The translations under genes and the position numbers were made by a program. DNA of 64,000 nt from the NCBI GenBank assembly GCA_021324465.1, contig JAJPJB010000104.1, positions 1-64,000 on the forward strand, written 5' to 3'. This DNA comes from Hyphomicrobiaceae bacterium (GTDB lineage Bacteria > Pseudomonadota > Alphaproteobacteria > Rhizobiales > Xanthobacteraceae). Every line of letters starts with the position of its first letter. Positions within the stretch are counted from its first letter, which is position 1. This document shows, in pieces, positions 16,905-26,864 of the stretch. Under the pieces are notes generated by a model, which was given only the letters and a program-made list of their open reading frames with translations, did not search any database and was not told where the DNA came from.

Positions 16905-18719
16905 TTAACCGCCGTTGCCGGGCTTCTTGGCCTTCTCAGCGTCGGCCGCGGAATTCGACTTGTCGGCCTCTGCCGCCGGAGCGGCAGGCTTGCCCGCGTC
17001 GGCTGCCGACGACGTGTCGGGCGGCAGCCCGTCCTTCAGTTTGGCCTCGATCTTCGGCAAGTCTTCCGGCTCGGGCTTGAGGTCCTTGGCATGCGACCAC
17101 TGGAAGTGCGCTTCCAGGGTCCGGCCGACCCGCCAATAGGCGTCGCCGAGATGATCGTTGATGGTCGGATCCTCGGGCTTGAGCTCGACGGCGCGCTCGA
17201 GATTCTTCACCGCCTCGTCGTAATTGCCGATGCGATAATAAGCCCAGCCCAGCGAGTCGACGATATAGCCGTCGTCCGGCCGCTGCTCGACGGCGCGACG
17301 GATCATGTCCATGCCCTGTTCGAGATGAACGCCCTGGTCGATCCAGGAATAGCCGAGATAATTGAGCACCAGCGGCTGGTCAGGGAACAGTTCCAGCGCT
17401 TTCTTCATGTCGGCTTCGGCAAGCGGCCATTGATGCGAGCGCTCGTAACAGATGCCGCGGAAGTAGAACACGACCCAGTTCGACTTCTCCGGCTTGGCAA
17501 TCGTATCGATGGCCTTGCTGTAGGTATCGGCGCAGCTGGCGAAATCCTTGCGGGCACGCTGGATATTGCCCAGCTCGATGATGGCCTCGGTGTCCTTGGG
17601 ATGCTGCGCGATCACGTGCCGCAGCCGCTCTTTGGCTTCCTCGGTGCGATCGAGCGCATCGAGGTCGACCGCCATCTGGATCTCGGCGTTGCGCGACAGC
17701 GGCGAACTCGCCGGCACCCGCTCATAGGCTTTGATCGCCAGGTCCGGCTTTTTCAGTTCCTCATAGAGATCGCCAAGCGACAGCAGCGCCATGGAATGCG
17801 CGGGCTGCAGATAAAGCGCAAGCTGCAAATAGATCAGCGCCAAGTCCTCGCCGCCGCGGCGGCCGATCGAAGCGCCCAGCCCGTAAAGCGCCTCGGCGGC
17901 GCCGGCCTGCGGCGAATCGACGAGCGGCGGCAGTTTCTGGCCGTCAGCGATCGCCTTCATCTCTTCGTTGATCAAAGGATGGTCGGGCAGCACCTTCGCG
18001 AAGTTCTGATAGATTTTCAGCGCGTCATCCTTGCTGCCGTTGCGCGACAGAAAGCGGCCATAGGCCTGCACGGTGCGCAGCGCCGTGGAATCGGCCTTGT
18101 AGGCGCTCTCGTAGCGCTTGGCCGCGCCTTTCTTGTCGCCGGCAAGATCGAGGATCAGCCCGGCATGTAGATCCTTGAAGATGCCGTACCAATCCGGCCC
18201 GGACAGTTTGTCCATGGCCTCGACGGCGCCGCGCGCGTCGCCCGCGCCGGCCTGCGCCCATGCCGTCAGCAAGGTTGCCGCAAGATCGGTCACCGGTCCG
18301 CGCACCGACTGGGCGAAATTCTGCCGCGCGGCGGCGAAATGCTTCAGCTTGAGCTCGCGGATACCGATCACCAGGCGCGCGATTTTGTCGCTGCGATCGA
18401 CCTCGAGCACCCGCTCGGCAAATTTGCTCGCCTGCTCGACATTGCCGTCGGTCAGCACCGACAGGAAGGTGCGGCTCAAGAGGTCTGGATTCTTCGGATC
18501 GAGCTTCAGCACGTCCATGTAATAGGCGGCGGCTGCGGCCGCGTCGCGCTCGGCGCCGGCATGGCGCGCGGCCAGATAGCTGCCGGCGGCATTCGACGGC
18601 GACAGTTCCTCGATCGCCGGCGTCTGCGTTGCAGCTTGGGCGGCAAGGAAGGCCGGCAGGCTGAAGGCGATGGCTGCGCCAAGAATGGCGGCATGCCGGG
18701 GCAGCAGCGAATAGGTCAC
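16905..18719 (-). CDS. large TPR-repeat protein with signal peptide
   Basis: A protein of about 604 residues. The start is taken as GTG at 18719, with GGAG five bases upstream; the hydrophobic segment RHAAILGAAIAFSLPAFLAAQAA, in part LGAAIAFSLPAFLAAQ, is then a classical signal peptide. TPR units repeat through most of the length, for example ALYLQPAHSMALLSLGDLYEE, LGWAYYRIGNYDEAVKNLE and HLGDAYWRVGRTLEAHFQW cut to its core LGDAYWRVGR. The C-terminus is Ala/Lys/Asp-rich and disordered. TPR proteins of this size beside ispE are common in Rhizobiales and probably act as envelope scaffolds. Partners are unknown. Confidence 0.85.
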   Translation of the reverse strand: MTYSLLPRHAAILGAAIAFSLPAFLAAQAATQTPAIEELSPSNAAGSYLAARHAGAERDAAAAAAYYMDVLKLDPKNPDLLSRTFLSVLTDGNVEQASKFAERVLEVDRSDKIARLVIGIRELKLKHFAAARQNFAQSVRGPVTDLAATLLTAWAQAGAGDARGAVEAMDKLSGPDWYGIFKDLHAGLILDLAGDKKGAAKRYESAYKADSTALRTVQAYGRFLSRNGSKDDALKIYQNFAKVLPDHPLINEEMKAIADGQKLPPLVDSPQAGAAEALYGLGASIGRRGGEDLALIYLQLALYLQPAHSMALLSLGDLYEELKKPDLAIKAYERVPASSPLSRNAEIQMAVDLDALDRTEEAKERLRHVIAQHPKDTEAIIELGNIQRARKDFASCADTYSKAIDTIAKPEKSNWVVFYFRGICYERSHQWPLAEADMKKALELFPDQPLVLNYLGYSWIDQGVHLEQGMDMIRRAVEQRPDDGYIVDSLGWAYYRIGNYDEAVKNLERAVELKPEDPTINDHLGDAYWRVGRTLEAHFQWSHAKDLKPEPEDLPKIEAKLKDGLPPDTSSAADAGKPAAPAAEADKSNSAADAEKAKKPGNGG

Positions 18720-18915
18720 GACATCTCCGTTGGCAAATGGGGCCGGCAGCAAGCAGGCCGGCGAATCCTCAACAGCGCCGAGTGTTTGAATGCGCGAGAA
18801 TGACCTTTTTGCCGTGCCGCCGCAAGCATGCCGACCCGGCCTCGTCCCGTCGCGTTTCCCGCGCGACGCTGCTGTCTATGCCGCAACGGCGGCGAAATCG
18901 CGGCAGCCGCGTGCG

Positions 18916-20568
18916 TCACATGTTCGGATAGTTCGGCCCGCCGCCGCCTTCCGGTGCCACCCAGGTGATGTTCTGGTTCGGGTCCTTTATGTCGCAGGTT
19001 TTACAGTGCACGCAGTTCTGCGCATTGATAACAAAGCGCGGCTGGCCGCCCTCCTCTACCCACTCATAGACCGCGGCCGGGCAATAGCGGGCCGATGGTC
19101 CGGCATAGACATCGTGCTCGGACGATCTCTGCAAGCCCATGTCGCGCACCAAAAGATGCACGGGCTGATCTTCCTCATGATTCGTGTTGGACAAATAGAC
19201 CGATGACAGCCGGTCGAAAGTGAGCTTGCCGTCGGGCTTTTGATAAGTAATGCGCTTGCATTGGGCGGCGGGTTTGAGTGTCGCGAAATCCGGCTTGCCG
19301 TGCTTGAGCGTGCCGAACAATGAAAAGCCGAGCGTGTTGGTCCACATATCCAAGCCGCCGAGCGCAATGCCGGCAAACGTGCCGAGCTTGGACCACAGCG
19401 GCTTGGCGTTGCGGACCTTCCAAAGGTCGCGTCCGACCGCCGAGGCGCGCCAGGCCGCTTCGTAGCTCCACAGTTCGTCGTGGGCGCGGCCTTGCTTAAG
19501 GGCCGCGGCGGCATGCTCGGCGGCGAGCATGCCGGACAGCATGGCATTGTGACTGCCCTTGATGCGCGGCACGTTGACAAAGCCTGCGGCACAGCCGACC
19601 AGCGCGCCGCCGGGAAAGACAAGTTTCGGCACCGATTGGTAGCCGCCCTCGGTAATGGCGCGCGCGCCGTAGCAGATGCGTTTGCCGCCATCGAACGTGT
19701 TGCGGATCAGCGGATGAGTTTTGAAGCGTTGGAATTCGTCGAACGGTGAAAGATAGGGATTGCGGTAATTGAGATGGACGACAAAGCCGACCGCGACCAG
19801 ATTGTCATCAAAATGATAGAGGAACGAGCCGCCGCCGGTGCTGTTCGTCAGCGGCCAGCCAAGCGTGTGCTGCACCAGCCCGCGCTGATGTTTTTCCGGC
19901 GCCACCTGCCACAGCTCTTTGAGCCCGATGCCGAATTTTTGTGGCTCACGACCCTGCCCCAGGGCGTAACGTTCGATCAGCACTTTCGACAGGCTGCCGC
20001 GTGCGCCCTCGGCCAACAGGGTATATTTGCCGCGCAGCTCCATGCCGCGGGCGAAACCCGCTTTGTGGCGGCCGTCCTTACCAATGCCCATGTCGCCGGT
20101 GGCGACGCCGACGACGACATCGTTTTCGAACAGCACTTCCGAGGCAGCGAAGCCCGGATAGATTTCGACGCCGAGCGCTTCCGCTTTGCGCGCCAGATAG
20201 CGACAGACCTCGCCAAGCGAAACGATGTAATTGCCGTGATTGCTCATCAGCGGCGGCATCAAAAACACAGGAAGACGCAGCGCGCCTGAAGCGCCGAGCA
20301 CATAGAAGCGGTCGGACGTGACCTGCGTTTTGATCGGCGTGTCTTCCTTGCGCCATTCCGGAATGAGGCTGTCGAGCCCGATCGGATCAATTACCGCGCC
20401 GGAAAGAATATGGGCGCCGACCTCGGAACCCTTTTCGACCACGACCACGGACGCATCGGGCGCAAGCTGCTTGAGCCGAATCGCCGCGGAGAGACCCGCG
20501 GGCCCGGCGCCGACAACGACAATGTCGAATTCCATCGCCTCCCGGGCCGGCAGTTCCGTCGTGCTCAT
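18916..20568 (-). CDS. electron transfer flavoprotein-ubiquinone oxidoreductase
   Basis: A membrane-peripheral FAD and [4Fe-4S] enzyme that passes electrons from ETF (fatty acid and amino acid oxidation) to ubiquinone. The FAD-binding motif FDIVVVGAGPAGLSAA is at the N-terminus. GWPLTNSTGGGSFLYH and GCAAGFVNVPRIKGSHNAM (in two parts) are family-specific regions. The cluster ligands are CPAAVYEW, then NCVHCKTCDIKDP near the C-terminus. The ATG at 20568 (MSTTELPAREAMEF) gives 550 residues, the expected size. It is divergent from the uracil-DNA glycosylase gene. No etfAB is in the window. Confidence 0.95.
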   Translation of the reverse strand: MSTTELPAREAMEFDIVVVGAGPAGLSAAIRLKQLAPDASVVVVEKGSEVGAHILSGAVIDPIGLDSLIPEWRKEDTPIKTQVTSDRFYVLGASGALRLPVFLMPPLMSNHGNYIVSLGEVCRYLARKAEALGVEIYPGFAASEVLFENDVVVGVATGDMGIGKDGRHKAGFARGMELRGKYTLLAEGARGSLSKVLIERYALGQGREPQKFGIGLKELWQVAPEKHQRGLVQHTLGWPLTNSTGGGSFLYHFDDNLVAVGFVVHLNYRNPYLSPFDEFQRFKTHPLIRNTFDGGKRICYGARAITEGGYQSVPKLVFPGGALVGCAAGFVNVPRIKGSHNAMLSGMLAAEHAAAALKQGRAHDELWSYEAAWRASAVGRDLWKVRNAKPLWSKLGTFAGIALGGLDMWTNTLGFSLFGTLKHGKPDFATLKPAAQCKRITYQKPDGKLTFDRLSSVYLSNTNHEEDQPVHLLVRDMGLQRSSEHDVYAGPSARYCPAAVYEWVEEGGQPRFVINAQNCVHCKTCDIKDPNQNITWVAPEGGGGPNYPNM

Positions 20569-20689
20569 GACCTGCTCCGTATCCCGGTCGCGTTTGCTGG
20601 ATTGTTCATGAAATCTCCGCGCTGGCAATCTATCCCTGGCCTGCACCCACTTGCGGCGCGATGCAAGTTTCCGCATCAATGCTTGGCCT

Positions 20690-21559
20690 ATGAACGCTTG
20701 GCTTATGCCCCCCCTCGATCACAAACAAGCGCGCGAATTGATCGCCTTCTACCTCGACGCTGGAGCGGATGCGCTGCTTGGCGAACAACCGGTCGATCGC
20801 ATGGCGGACGAGGCGCCGCAGCCGCGCACATCTCATCCCGCGCCAATATCGCCCGCCAGGAACGAGACACCACCCTCGCCCGGCAACCGGTCCGCGGCAG
20901 GATTATCTGAAGCAAGGGCGCCGTTCCACGTCCCCGCCGCCCCGCCCCCGCCCGAGGCTGCGGTCATGGCGGCCCGCGAAGCCGCGCAGCGCGCCGCCAC
21001 GCTCGACGAATTGCGCGCGCTGCTTGCCAATTTCGAGGGCTGTGCGCTGCGCGTCACGGCGACCCAACTCGTCTTTGCCGACGGCAATCCGCAAGGCCGC
21101 GTCATGTTCGTCGGCGAGGCACCCGGCTATGAGGAGGATATTTCCGGAAGGCCGTTCGTCGGCCGCTCCGGCAAGCTGCTCGATCGGATGATGGGCGCGA
21201 TCGGGCTGGATCGCACAAGCGCCTATATCGCGAACGTGGTGCCGTGGCGGCCGCCGGGCAACCGGACGCCGACGCCGCAGGAAACTGCGATCTGCCTGCC
21301 CTTCATCCGCCGTCAGATCGAGCTCGCCGATCCCGATATTCTGGTGTGCCTGGGCGGACCCGCGATGCAGACGCTGCTTGGCATCAAGGAAGGAATCACG
21401 CGCGCACGCGGCCGCTGGTTCCCCTACGATACCGGCACGCGCCAGATCAAGGCGTTGGCCACCTTCCATCCGGCGTTCCTGTTGCGCAGCCCGTTGCAAA
21501 AACGGTTCGCGTGGCGCGATTTTCTGGCACTGAAACACGCGCTGGCAGCAGGCGCTTAG
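20690..21559 (+). CDS. uracil-DNA glycosylase, family 4 type
   Basis: A thermostable-type (family 4) UDG that removes uracil from DNA. Motif 1 is VMFVGEAPGYEEDISGRPFVG, visible as GEAPGYEED, and the C-terminal motif is ATFHPAFLLRSP. The cluster Cys residues expected for the 4Fe-4S site are less clear: only a few Cys (for example in FEGCALRV and ETAICLPF) are seen at appropriate places. The N-terminal 100 residues are Pro/Ala-rich and disordered, apart from a short helix (DHKQARELIAFYLDAGAD). The start is ambiguous because a 15-base repeat puts ATG at 20690 and again at 20705; both are in frame. Confidence 0.9.
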   Translation: MNAWLMPPLDHKQARELIAFYLDAGADALLGEQPVDRMADEAPQPRTSHPAPISPARNETPPSPGNRSAAGLSEARAPFHVPAAPPPPEAAVMAAREAAQRAATLDELRALLANFEGCALRVTATQLVFADGNPQGRVMFVGEAPGYEEDISGRPFVGRSGKLLDRMMGAIGLDRTSAYIANVVPWRPPGNRTPTPQETAICLPFIRRQIELADPDILVCLGGPAMQTLLGIKEGITRARGRWFPYDTGTRQIKALATFHPAFLLRSPLQKRFAWRDFLALKHALAAGA

Positions 21560-21563
21560 CCCG

Positions 21564-22886
21564 TCAGCCTACGGCGAACTTGACGGCAAAGATCGCGGCA
21601 AGCACCAGCACTGCGGGCTTAGCGTCGGTGAATTTGCCGGCAATGAGCTTGGCCAGCGCGTAAGTGATAAAGCCAAGGCCGATCCCGGTCGCGATGGAAT
21701 AGGTCAGCGGCATGCTGATCGCCGCGACGACCGCCGGTGCAGCCTCAGTTATGTCGTCCCATTCGATCTCGGCGAGCCCGCACGCCATCACGCAAGCCAC
21801 ATAGAGCAGCGCGGCCGAGGATGCGTAGGCCGGCACCATGCCGGCGAGCGGTGCAAAGAACAGAGCCGCCAGAAACAACAGCGCGACGAAGACGGCAGTA
21901 AGCCCGGTGCGCCCGCCGGCGGCAACGCCGGCGGCGCTTTCGATATAGCTGGTCGTCGTCGAGGTGCCGATCAGCGAACCGAACATGGCGGCGAAACTGT
22001 CGGCGATCAGCGCCTGCCGCATGCGCGTCAGGTTGCCGTCGGCGTCCTCCAGACCGGCGCGATGCGTAACGCCGATCAGTGTGCCGGCATTGTCGAAGAC
22101 GTCGACGAATAGGAAGCTGAACACGACGATAAGGAACGACAGGTCCGTCGCACGCGAGAAGTCGAGCTGCAGCAAAGTCGGCCTGAGCGAGGGCGGCAGC
22201 GCGGCGATGCCGGAGAACGTCGCCAGCCCGAGCGGAATGCCGATCAGCGTAACGGCGAGAATACCGAGCAAGGTGCCGCCGATGATTTTGCGGTAGTTCA
22301 GCGCGGTAACAATGACAAGGCCAAGCAGGCAGAGAAGAGGCATCGGCTCGCGCAAATCGCCGAGCGTGACCAGCGTTGCCGGGCTTGCAACGACAATCTT
22401 GGATTCTTCAAGGGCAATGATGCCGAGAAACAGGCCGACGCCCGCCGAGATTGCCAGCTTCAGATTCCTCGGAATCGCGTTGATGATGTATTCGCGGACG
22501 CGAAAGACCGAAATGAAAAAGAAAATTACACCGGAACAGAAAACCGCCGCGAGCGCCTGCTGCCAGGTGAACTTCATCGCGAGCACCACGGTGAAGGCAA
22601 AGAAGGCGTTGAGCCCCATGCCGGGCGCAAGCGCGATGGGGTAGTTGGCGTAGAGGCCCATTACCAACGTCGACGCCGCCGCGGCAACGCAGGTCGCAAC
22701 GAAGACCGCGCCCTTGTCCATGCCGGCATTGCCGAGAATGTTCGGATTGACAAAGACGATATAGACCATCGTCAGGAAGGTGGTCAGGCCGGCGACGAAT
22801 TCCGTGCGCAGGTCCGTGCCGGATTGAGTCAATCCGAAAACCCGATCGAGAACGGAAGGCCCGTGAATCTTATCGGCACTCGTCAT
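21564..22886 (-). CDS. NCS2-family purine permease (AzgA type)
   Basis: An inner-membrane proton symporter for adenine, guanine or hypoxanthine. About 12-13 hydrophobic segments are visible. The AzgA-type signature elements are TEFVAGLTTFLTMVYIVFVNP at the start, PGMGLNAFFAF in the third helix region, and SAAGVAAGGRTGLTAV towards the end. The ATG at 22886 has GAGGAGG upstream and gives 440 residues, the usual size. It is convergent with the UDG gene, with 4 bases between them. It may work with apt at 54143 in purine salvage, though they are not linked. Substrate specificity is not readable. Confidence 0.92.
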   Translation of the reverse strand: MTSADKIHGPSVLDRVFGLTQSGTDLRTEFVAGLTTFLTMVYIVFVNPNILGNAGMDKGAVFVATCVAAAASTLVMGLYANYPIALAPGMGLNAFFAFTVVLAMKFTWQQALAAVFCSGVIFFFISVFRVREYIINAIPRNLKLAISAGVGLFLGIIALEESKIVVASPATLVTLGDLREPMPLLCLLGLVIVTALNYRKIIGGTLLGILAVTLIGIPLGLATFSGIAALPPSLRPTLLQLDFSRATDLSFLIVVFSFLFVDVFDNAGTLIGVTHRAGLEDADGNLTRMRQALIADSFAAMFGSLIGTSTTTSYIESAAGVAAGGRTGLTAVFVALLFLAALFFAPLAGMVPAYASSAALLYVACVMACGLAEIEWDDITEAAPAVVAAISMPLTYSIATGIGLGFITYALAKLIAGKFTDAKPAVLVLAAIFAVKFAVG

Positions 22887-22981
22887 GCTGGCCTCCTCGC
22901 CCCTCAGCTTGCAACGCGCCGCCGATATTAGGCCGCCACCGCATGTCGCAGAAATGCGGGGACCGTTTTTTTCGACAGGAA

Positions 22982-22996
22982 CGTGCATCCGTTTCG
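22982..22996. repeat. copy of a 15-bp element also found at 12538-12552
   Basis: CGTGCATCCGTTTCG occurs here and at 12538-12552. Both copies are on the same strand and a few tens of bases beyond the stop of a minus-strand gene. Neighbouring GATTCGATCGAAAC here resembles the GATTCGATGGAATC core at about 15930, so it may be part of the same mosaic repeat family. Confidence 0.6.
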
Positions 22997-23014
22997 ATCG
23001 AATCGGGATGTATT

Positions 23015-24592
23015 CTAGCGCGTCGCCGGCGTCACCGTGCCCGGCCTGATCACGCCCCAGCCGATCCGCAACGGCGGCAAGCGGCCCTGCACCGGGCGGT
23101 CGAAAGTGCGCGGCACTTCCGCAACGAGATCGGGAAAGTAGGTCTTGATATCGGACGGCGGTCCTGGCGAGGTCTCCGTCGCCGGCCAGACCACGACGGC
23201 CCCCTGCCGGCGGATGTCATCGGCGGTAATCCAAGGCGACCGCGACGGATCAGCATCGAAAAAAACGCTGGGGCGGCTCGGTGCCGCCACGGCGATCAGC
23301 GCGGCGCTGCGCGGATCGCCGGTGACGATCGCAAGCTTTTGGCCGGTGCGGCGCTCGAAACTTTCGGCAAAGAATTCACCCATCGCATTCGCCGGCTGCG
23401 CCACTCTCAGATCGGTGCCGACGGTCCACGGCAGGGCCACGAGCAGCAGCGGGACAAACAAAGCCGGCACGATCAGCAGCCCGGTCCAGGCGAAGCCGAG
23501 AATGCGCTGATGATAAAGCTCGATGCTGTCTCCGGCAGCCATTACGGCGCCGAGACCGGAAAGCACCACAAGCGGCGCGGCTCCGCCGATCGGTAAAGTT
23601 TGACCGGCGATGACCGCGCTGATCGTCGTCACCAGCATCGGCACCAGCGCCAAGACCTTGACATAGCGCGCCGCGAGCGGATCCAGTCCGCCGCGGATCA
23701 GCGCCGGCGCCGGGCTTGCGCGCACGCGCGGCCAGCCCGCCGCCAGCACGACAAGGATGAAAAGCCCGGCATGGGCGAACCCCAGCGCGCCAAGAAGCCG
23801 CAGCCAGGCCGCTGTATTTTCTCCGGCGCTCGGCGCTTCGCGCAGCCGCTCCAGGAGCGGCGTCAGCATGTCGGCCGCGCCGGAAGCGCTCATGCCTTGC
23901 AGCCAGAGCAGATGCAGAAACAGGAACGGCACGAGAATGAGCGCGGCGATCCACGGTTGCGGCGCCTCGAACGCGATGCGGCGCAGCGCCGTCGCCGCAG
24001 TAAAGACGCCGAGCACGCCGACCAAAATCAGGGCGGCGCTGCTCGACAGCAGCAACAGCGCCGCGGCAGCGGCAAGCATGTACCAGGATCTCTGTTGGCG
24101 CAGCGCAAGAGCCCGCCAATATTGCAATAGCGCAATGGCCCACAGCGCCATGCTTAGGATCGGCGGACCGAAGTCCGGCGACGGGACCGTGATCAGTGTG
24201 ATACCGACCATCAGCAGTACCGCCATCACCGCATGCGCCGGCCCGACGATTGCGCACCCCAGCGCAAAGACGCACCAATAGGTCGCGACTACGCAGATTT
24301 GCGCAAGCGTGTAGACGCCAAACAGACCGGCTATGCGAAAGGCGATCTCGGCGAGCCAATAGGCGAGCGGCGGCCCCACGCCGGCGTCAAAGCGAAATTC
24401 ATGACCGACGGCGAGCAGTTGGGCCAAATCGCCGGGCGGAGCCGAATAGAACAGCATCGGCACCGCGATCCAAATCGCCGCCTGCGCCAGCGCCGCGGCC
24501 CAAAACAAGAGAAGCGGCCGTGCGCGGATCGCTTCGATATAAAGGGGGACAAAAAGCATCCGCGAAAGGATCGCCAGGCCAAGGCGCAGCAT
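23015..24592 (-). CDS. GT39-like polytopic membrane protein
   Basis: A protein of about 525 residues with around ten transmembrane segments and a soluble C-terminal part of about 130 residues. The acidic-loop region FDAGVGPPLAYWLAEIAFR, in which the Asp and Pro-Leu-Ala-Tyr pattern follows the second helix, resembles family 39 (ArnT/PMT-like) glycosyltransferases, which use polyprenyl-phosphate sugars. The ATG at 24592 (MLRLGLAILS) is chosen because the longer open frame upstream lies over rnhB and is not membrane-like. rnhB ends 60 bases upstream on the same strand, so the two may be co-transcribed. The assignment to GT39 is moderate and the sugar is unknown. Confidence 0.75.
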   Translation of the reverse strand: MLRLGLAILSRMLFVPLYIEAIRARPLLLFWAAALAQAAIWIAVPMLFYSAPPGDLAQLLAVGHEFRFDAGVGPPLAYWLAEIAFRIAGLFGVYTLAQICVVATYWCVFALGCAIVGPAHAVMAVLLMVGITLITVPSPDFGPPILSMALWAIALLQYWRALALRQQRSWYMLAAAAALLLLSSSAALILVGVLGVFTAATALRRIAFEAPQPWIAALILVPFLFLHLLWLQGMSASGAADMLTPLLERLREAPSAGENTAAWLRLLGALGFAHAGLFILVVLAAGWPRVRASPAPALIRGGLDPLAARYVKVLALVPMLVTTISAVIAGQTLPIGGAAPLVVLSGLGAVMAAGDSIELYHQRILGFAWTGLLIVPALFVPLLLVALPWTVGTDLRVAQPANAMGEFFAESFERRTGQKLAIVTGDPRSAALIAVAAPSRPSVFFDADPSRSPWITADDIRRQGAVVVWPATETSPGPPSDIKTYFPDLVAEVPRTFDRPVQGRLPPLRIGWGVIRPGTVTPATR

Positions 24593-24651
24593 CGACAGAT
24601 AACGGGCGCAAAGGACCCGCGCGACAATGCCTGCCCTATACGGCGGCGGAG

Positions 24652-25356
24652 CTAGAGTGGCAATACGCTCGAAATGGCGTCGTCCGCCTTCTCGGGCGTC
24701 AATCCCAGCGCGATCGCTACCGGCATAAACGAGCGCCGGTGGTGAATAGTCGGCCCGAGCCGTTCCAGCGCAGCGAAATGTTCGGGCACGCTGTAGCCCC
24801 TGTGCCGCTCGAAGCCGTAGCCGGGATGGGCGGAGCCGAGGCAGGTCATCAGCCGGTCGCGCGTGACCTTGGCGACGATGGAGGCGGCGGCGATCGAGGC
24901 CACGAGGCCGTCGCCGCCGATGACCGCCTCGCAGTCGCAGCCGACATCGATGCGGTCGCGCCCGTCGACAAGGACCAGGCGCGGCTTGACCGGCAGCGCT
25001 GCGACGGCGCGCGCCAGCGCCCACAGCGAAGCGCGCAAAATATTGTCGCGATCGATGCGCGCCGGCGGCGCCATCGCCACCGCAACCTGCGCCCGGGCAC
25101 AGATGCGCTCGTACAGCAGTTCGCGCCGTTCCGGCGTCAGCCGCTTGGAATCATCAAGCCCGCGCGGCACGTTGTCCGGATCGAGAATAACGGCCGCGGC
25201 GACTACCGGACCGGCGAGCGGTCCGCGCCCCGCTTCGTCGCAGCCGGCAACCGGCCATAGACCGCGCTTAAGCGCCGAGCGCTCGCGGCGAAATGTAGGA
25301 CGCGGAATCTCTTCGTCGAGGGGCAGGCGCGCGCTTGTGGTTCCATTGCGACTCAT
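24652..25356 (-). CDS. rnhB: ribonuclease HII
   Basis: It cleaves RNA in RNA-DNA hybrids and single ribonucleotides in DNA. The active-site motif [20 protein letters not shown] gives the Asp-Glu pair, VDGRD follows, and [17 protein letters not shown] holds the third and fourth acidic residues and Lys. The start is uncertain: ATG 25356 ([14 protein letters not shown]) is used because conserved sequence begins 30 residues later, though the frame is open 49 codons further upstream. The gene is near ccrM in related genomes, as here (5 kb). Confidence 0.93.
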   Translation of the reverse strand: MSRNGTTSARLPLDEEIPRPTFRRERSALKRGLWPVAGCDEAGRGPLAGPVVAAAVILDPDNVPRGLDDSKRLTPERRELLYERICARAQVAVAMAPPARIDRDNILRASLWALARAVAALPVKPRLVLVDGRDRIDVGCDCEAVIGGDGLVASIAAASIVAKVTRDRLMTCLGSAHPGYGFERHRGYSVPEHFAALERLGPTIHHRRSFMPVAIALGLTPEKADDAISSVLPL

Positions 25357-25724
25357 GCCGGTATCATGCTCGCGCGGAGCTCTCTCCGCAACGCGCATGA
25401 TCAAGCGGCCGGCATTGCGGGGGATGATTTTGCTCCTCCCGCGACCTGGAACACTGGCCCCGCCGCGGCCACGTTGCCGCACGTTGAGCGAAGGCAGCGG
25501 CAATCGACAGCGGGTTTAATCGAATGCCGACCCGGCTCACGTGCTGTCATGATGCAGATTGCGATGATGGCCGGATTTCCCACAAGCTGCACGGTCAATC
25601 GGCGGCTGATCGAGGCCAGCGTCAAAGAGCCGATGTCAGATGCGGCCCCAGGTCGCGCGGAGCGAAATCCGAGCGCGGCAGAACACGTGGCGCGTTTGGC
25701 TTCCCTTAGCCCAGCTGCGTTCAA
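25357..25724. other. intergenic interval of 368 bp, nothing recognised
   Basis: The stretch separates rnhB from the radical SAM gene. Short frames exist on both strands (for example + 25552-25767 starting MMQIAMMAG) but none resembles a known protein or has a good ribosome site. No repeat or strong hairpin was seen. Confidence 0.5.
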
Positions 25725-26864
25725 TCAGAACAAATCCAACTGCTGCGCCGCCGGCCGCGGACGCTGAAAATGCTCAGTCGTCGTCCGCACGCTGGTTTTG
25801 TTGAAGCCGAGCCGCTCGCAGGCCACTTCGAAGCGCCGCCCAATCATCCAGGCGATCGGGCCCGAGCCGGTCATGCGCTTGCCAAAGGTCGAATCGTAAT
25901 CCTTGCCGCCGCGCGTCTCGCGAATGAGCTTGATCACATGGCGATAGCGGTCGGGAAAATTCTCGATCAGCCATTCGCGGAACAGATCCCGCAATTCGAG
26001 CGGCAGCCGCAACAGCACATAGCCCGCATGGCGCACGCCGGCTTCGGCCACGGCTTCGAGAATGCGCTCGATCTCGGCATCGTTGAGCGCCGGAATGATC
26101 GGCGCCACCATGGCCGAGCTCGGCACGCCGGCGCCGGCCAATTGCTTGAGCGCGTCGAGCCGGCGCGACGGCGTCGAAGCGCGCGGCTCCATGGTGCGCG
26201 CCAATTTCGGATCAAGCGTCGTCACCGAGATCGCCACTTTGACCAGATCGCGTTTGGCCATGCGGGTGAGAATATCGAGATCGCGCAACACCAATGCCGA
26301 CTTGGTCACGATGCCGACCGGATGGCCGGCGCTCTCCAAAACTTCGAGGATGCGCCGCATGATGCCATAGCGACGCTCGATTGGCTGATACGGGTCGGTG
26401 TTGGTGCCGATGGCGATGATCTTCGGCACATAGCCCGGCGCCGCCAACTCCCGCTCCAGCAGTTCCGGCGCGTTCGGCTTCATAAACAATTTGGTCTCGA
26501 AGTCGAGCCCGGGCGAAAGGCCGAGATAGGCATGGGTCGGCCGGGCGAAGCAGTAGACGCAGCCGTGCTCGCAGCCGCGATAGGGATTGATCGAGCGATC
26601 GAAGGAGATGTCCGGGGAGTCGTTGCGGGTGATGATCTTGCGCGTGGCGTCGACAGTCACGGTGGTCTTGAACGGCGGCAGATCTTCCAAGCCCCGCCAT
26701 CCGTCGTCGAAGGCGATGCGGGATAGCGGCTCATAACGGCCGGACGCGTTCGAGGCCGTGCCGCGGCCGCGCCGCCGTTCGCGATCGACCGCCGCTCCCG
26801 GTTCGCCCGCCGGCGCGGAGGGCAGCGATGCCGGCGGGCGCTTCAAAGCGGATGTTCTGGTCAT
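25725..26864 (-). CDS. PA0069-family radical SAM protein
   Basis: A SplB-like radical SAM enzyme. The cluster motif is CEHGCVYC, with GCEHGCVYCFARPTHAY cut to its conserved part; DISFDRSINPYRG just before it and GTNTDPYQPIERRYGIMR after it are typical of the PA0069 group. The N-terminal 45 residues are Arg/Ala rich and disordered. C-terminal KDYDSTFGKRMTGSG is also conserved. Length 379 fits. Members occur widely in proteobacteria and are distantly related to spore photoproduct lyase, but no substrate is established. It stands alone and is divergent from a short glycosyltransferase. Confidence 0.88.
   Translation of the reverse strand: MTRTSALKRPPASLPSAPAGEPGAAVDRERRRGRGTASNASGRYEPLSRIAFDDGWRGLEDLPPFKTTVTVDATRKIITRNDSPDISFDRSINPYRGCEHGCVYCFARPTHAYLGLSPGLDFETKLFMKPNAPELLERELAAPGYVPKIIAIGTNTDPYQPIERRYGIMRRILEVLESAGHPVGIVTKSALVLRDLDILTRMAKRDLVKVAISVTTLDPKLARTMEPRASTPSRRLDALKQLAGAGVPSSAMVAPIIPALNDAEIERILEAVAEAGVRHAGYVLLRLPLELRDLFREWLIENFPDRYRHVIKLIRETRGGKDYDSTFGKRMTGSGPIAWMIGRRFEVACERLGFNKTSVRTTTEHFQRPRPAAQQLDLF

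Noticed and set aside
24593-25024. N-terminal 144 codons of the GT39-like frame
   Set aside because: They overlap rnhB in another frame and are Arg/Gly-rich, so the membrane protein is started at 24592.
25552-25767. Short + frame between rnhB and the radical SAM gene
   Set aside because: No good ribosome site or family match, and it runs into the 3' end of the next gene on the other strand.
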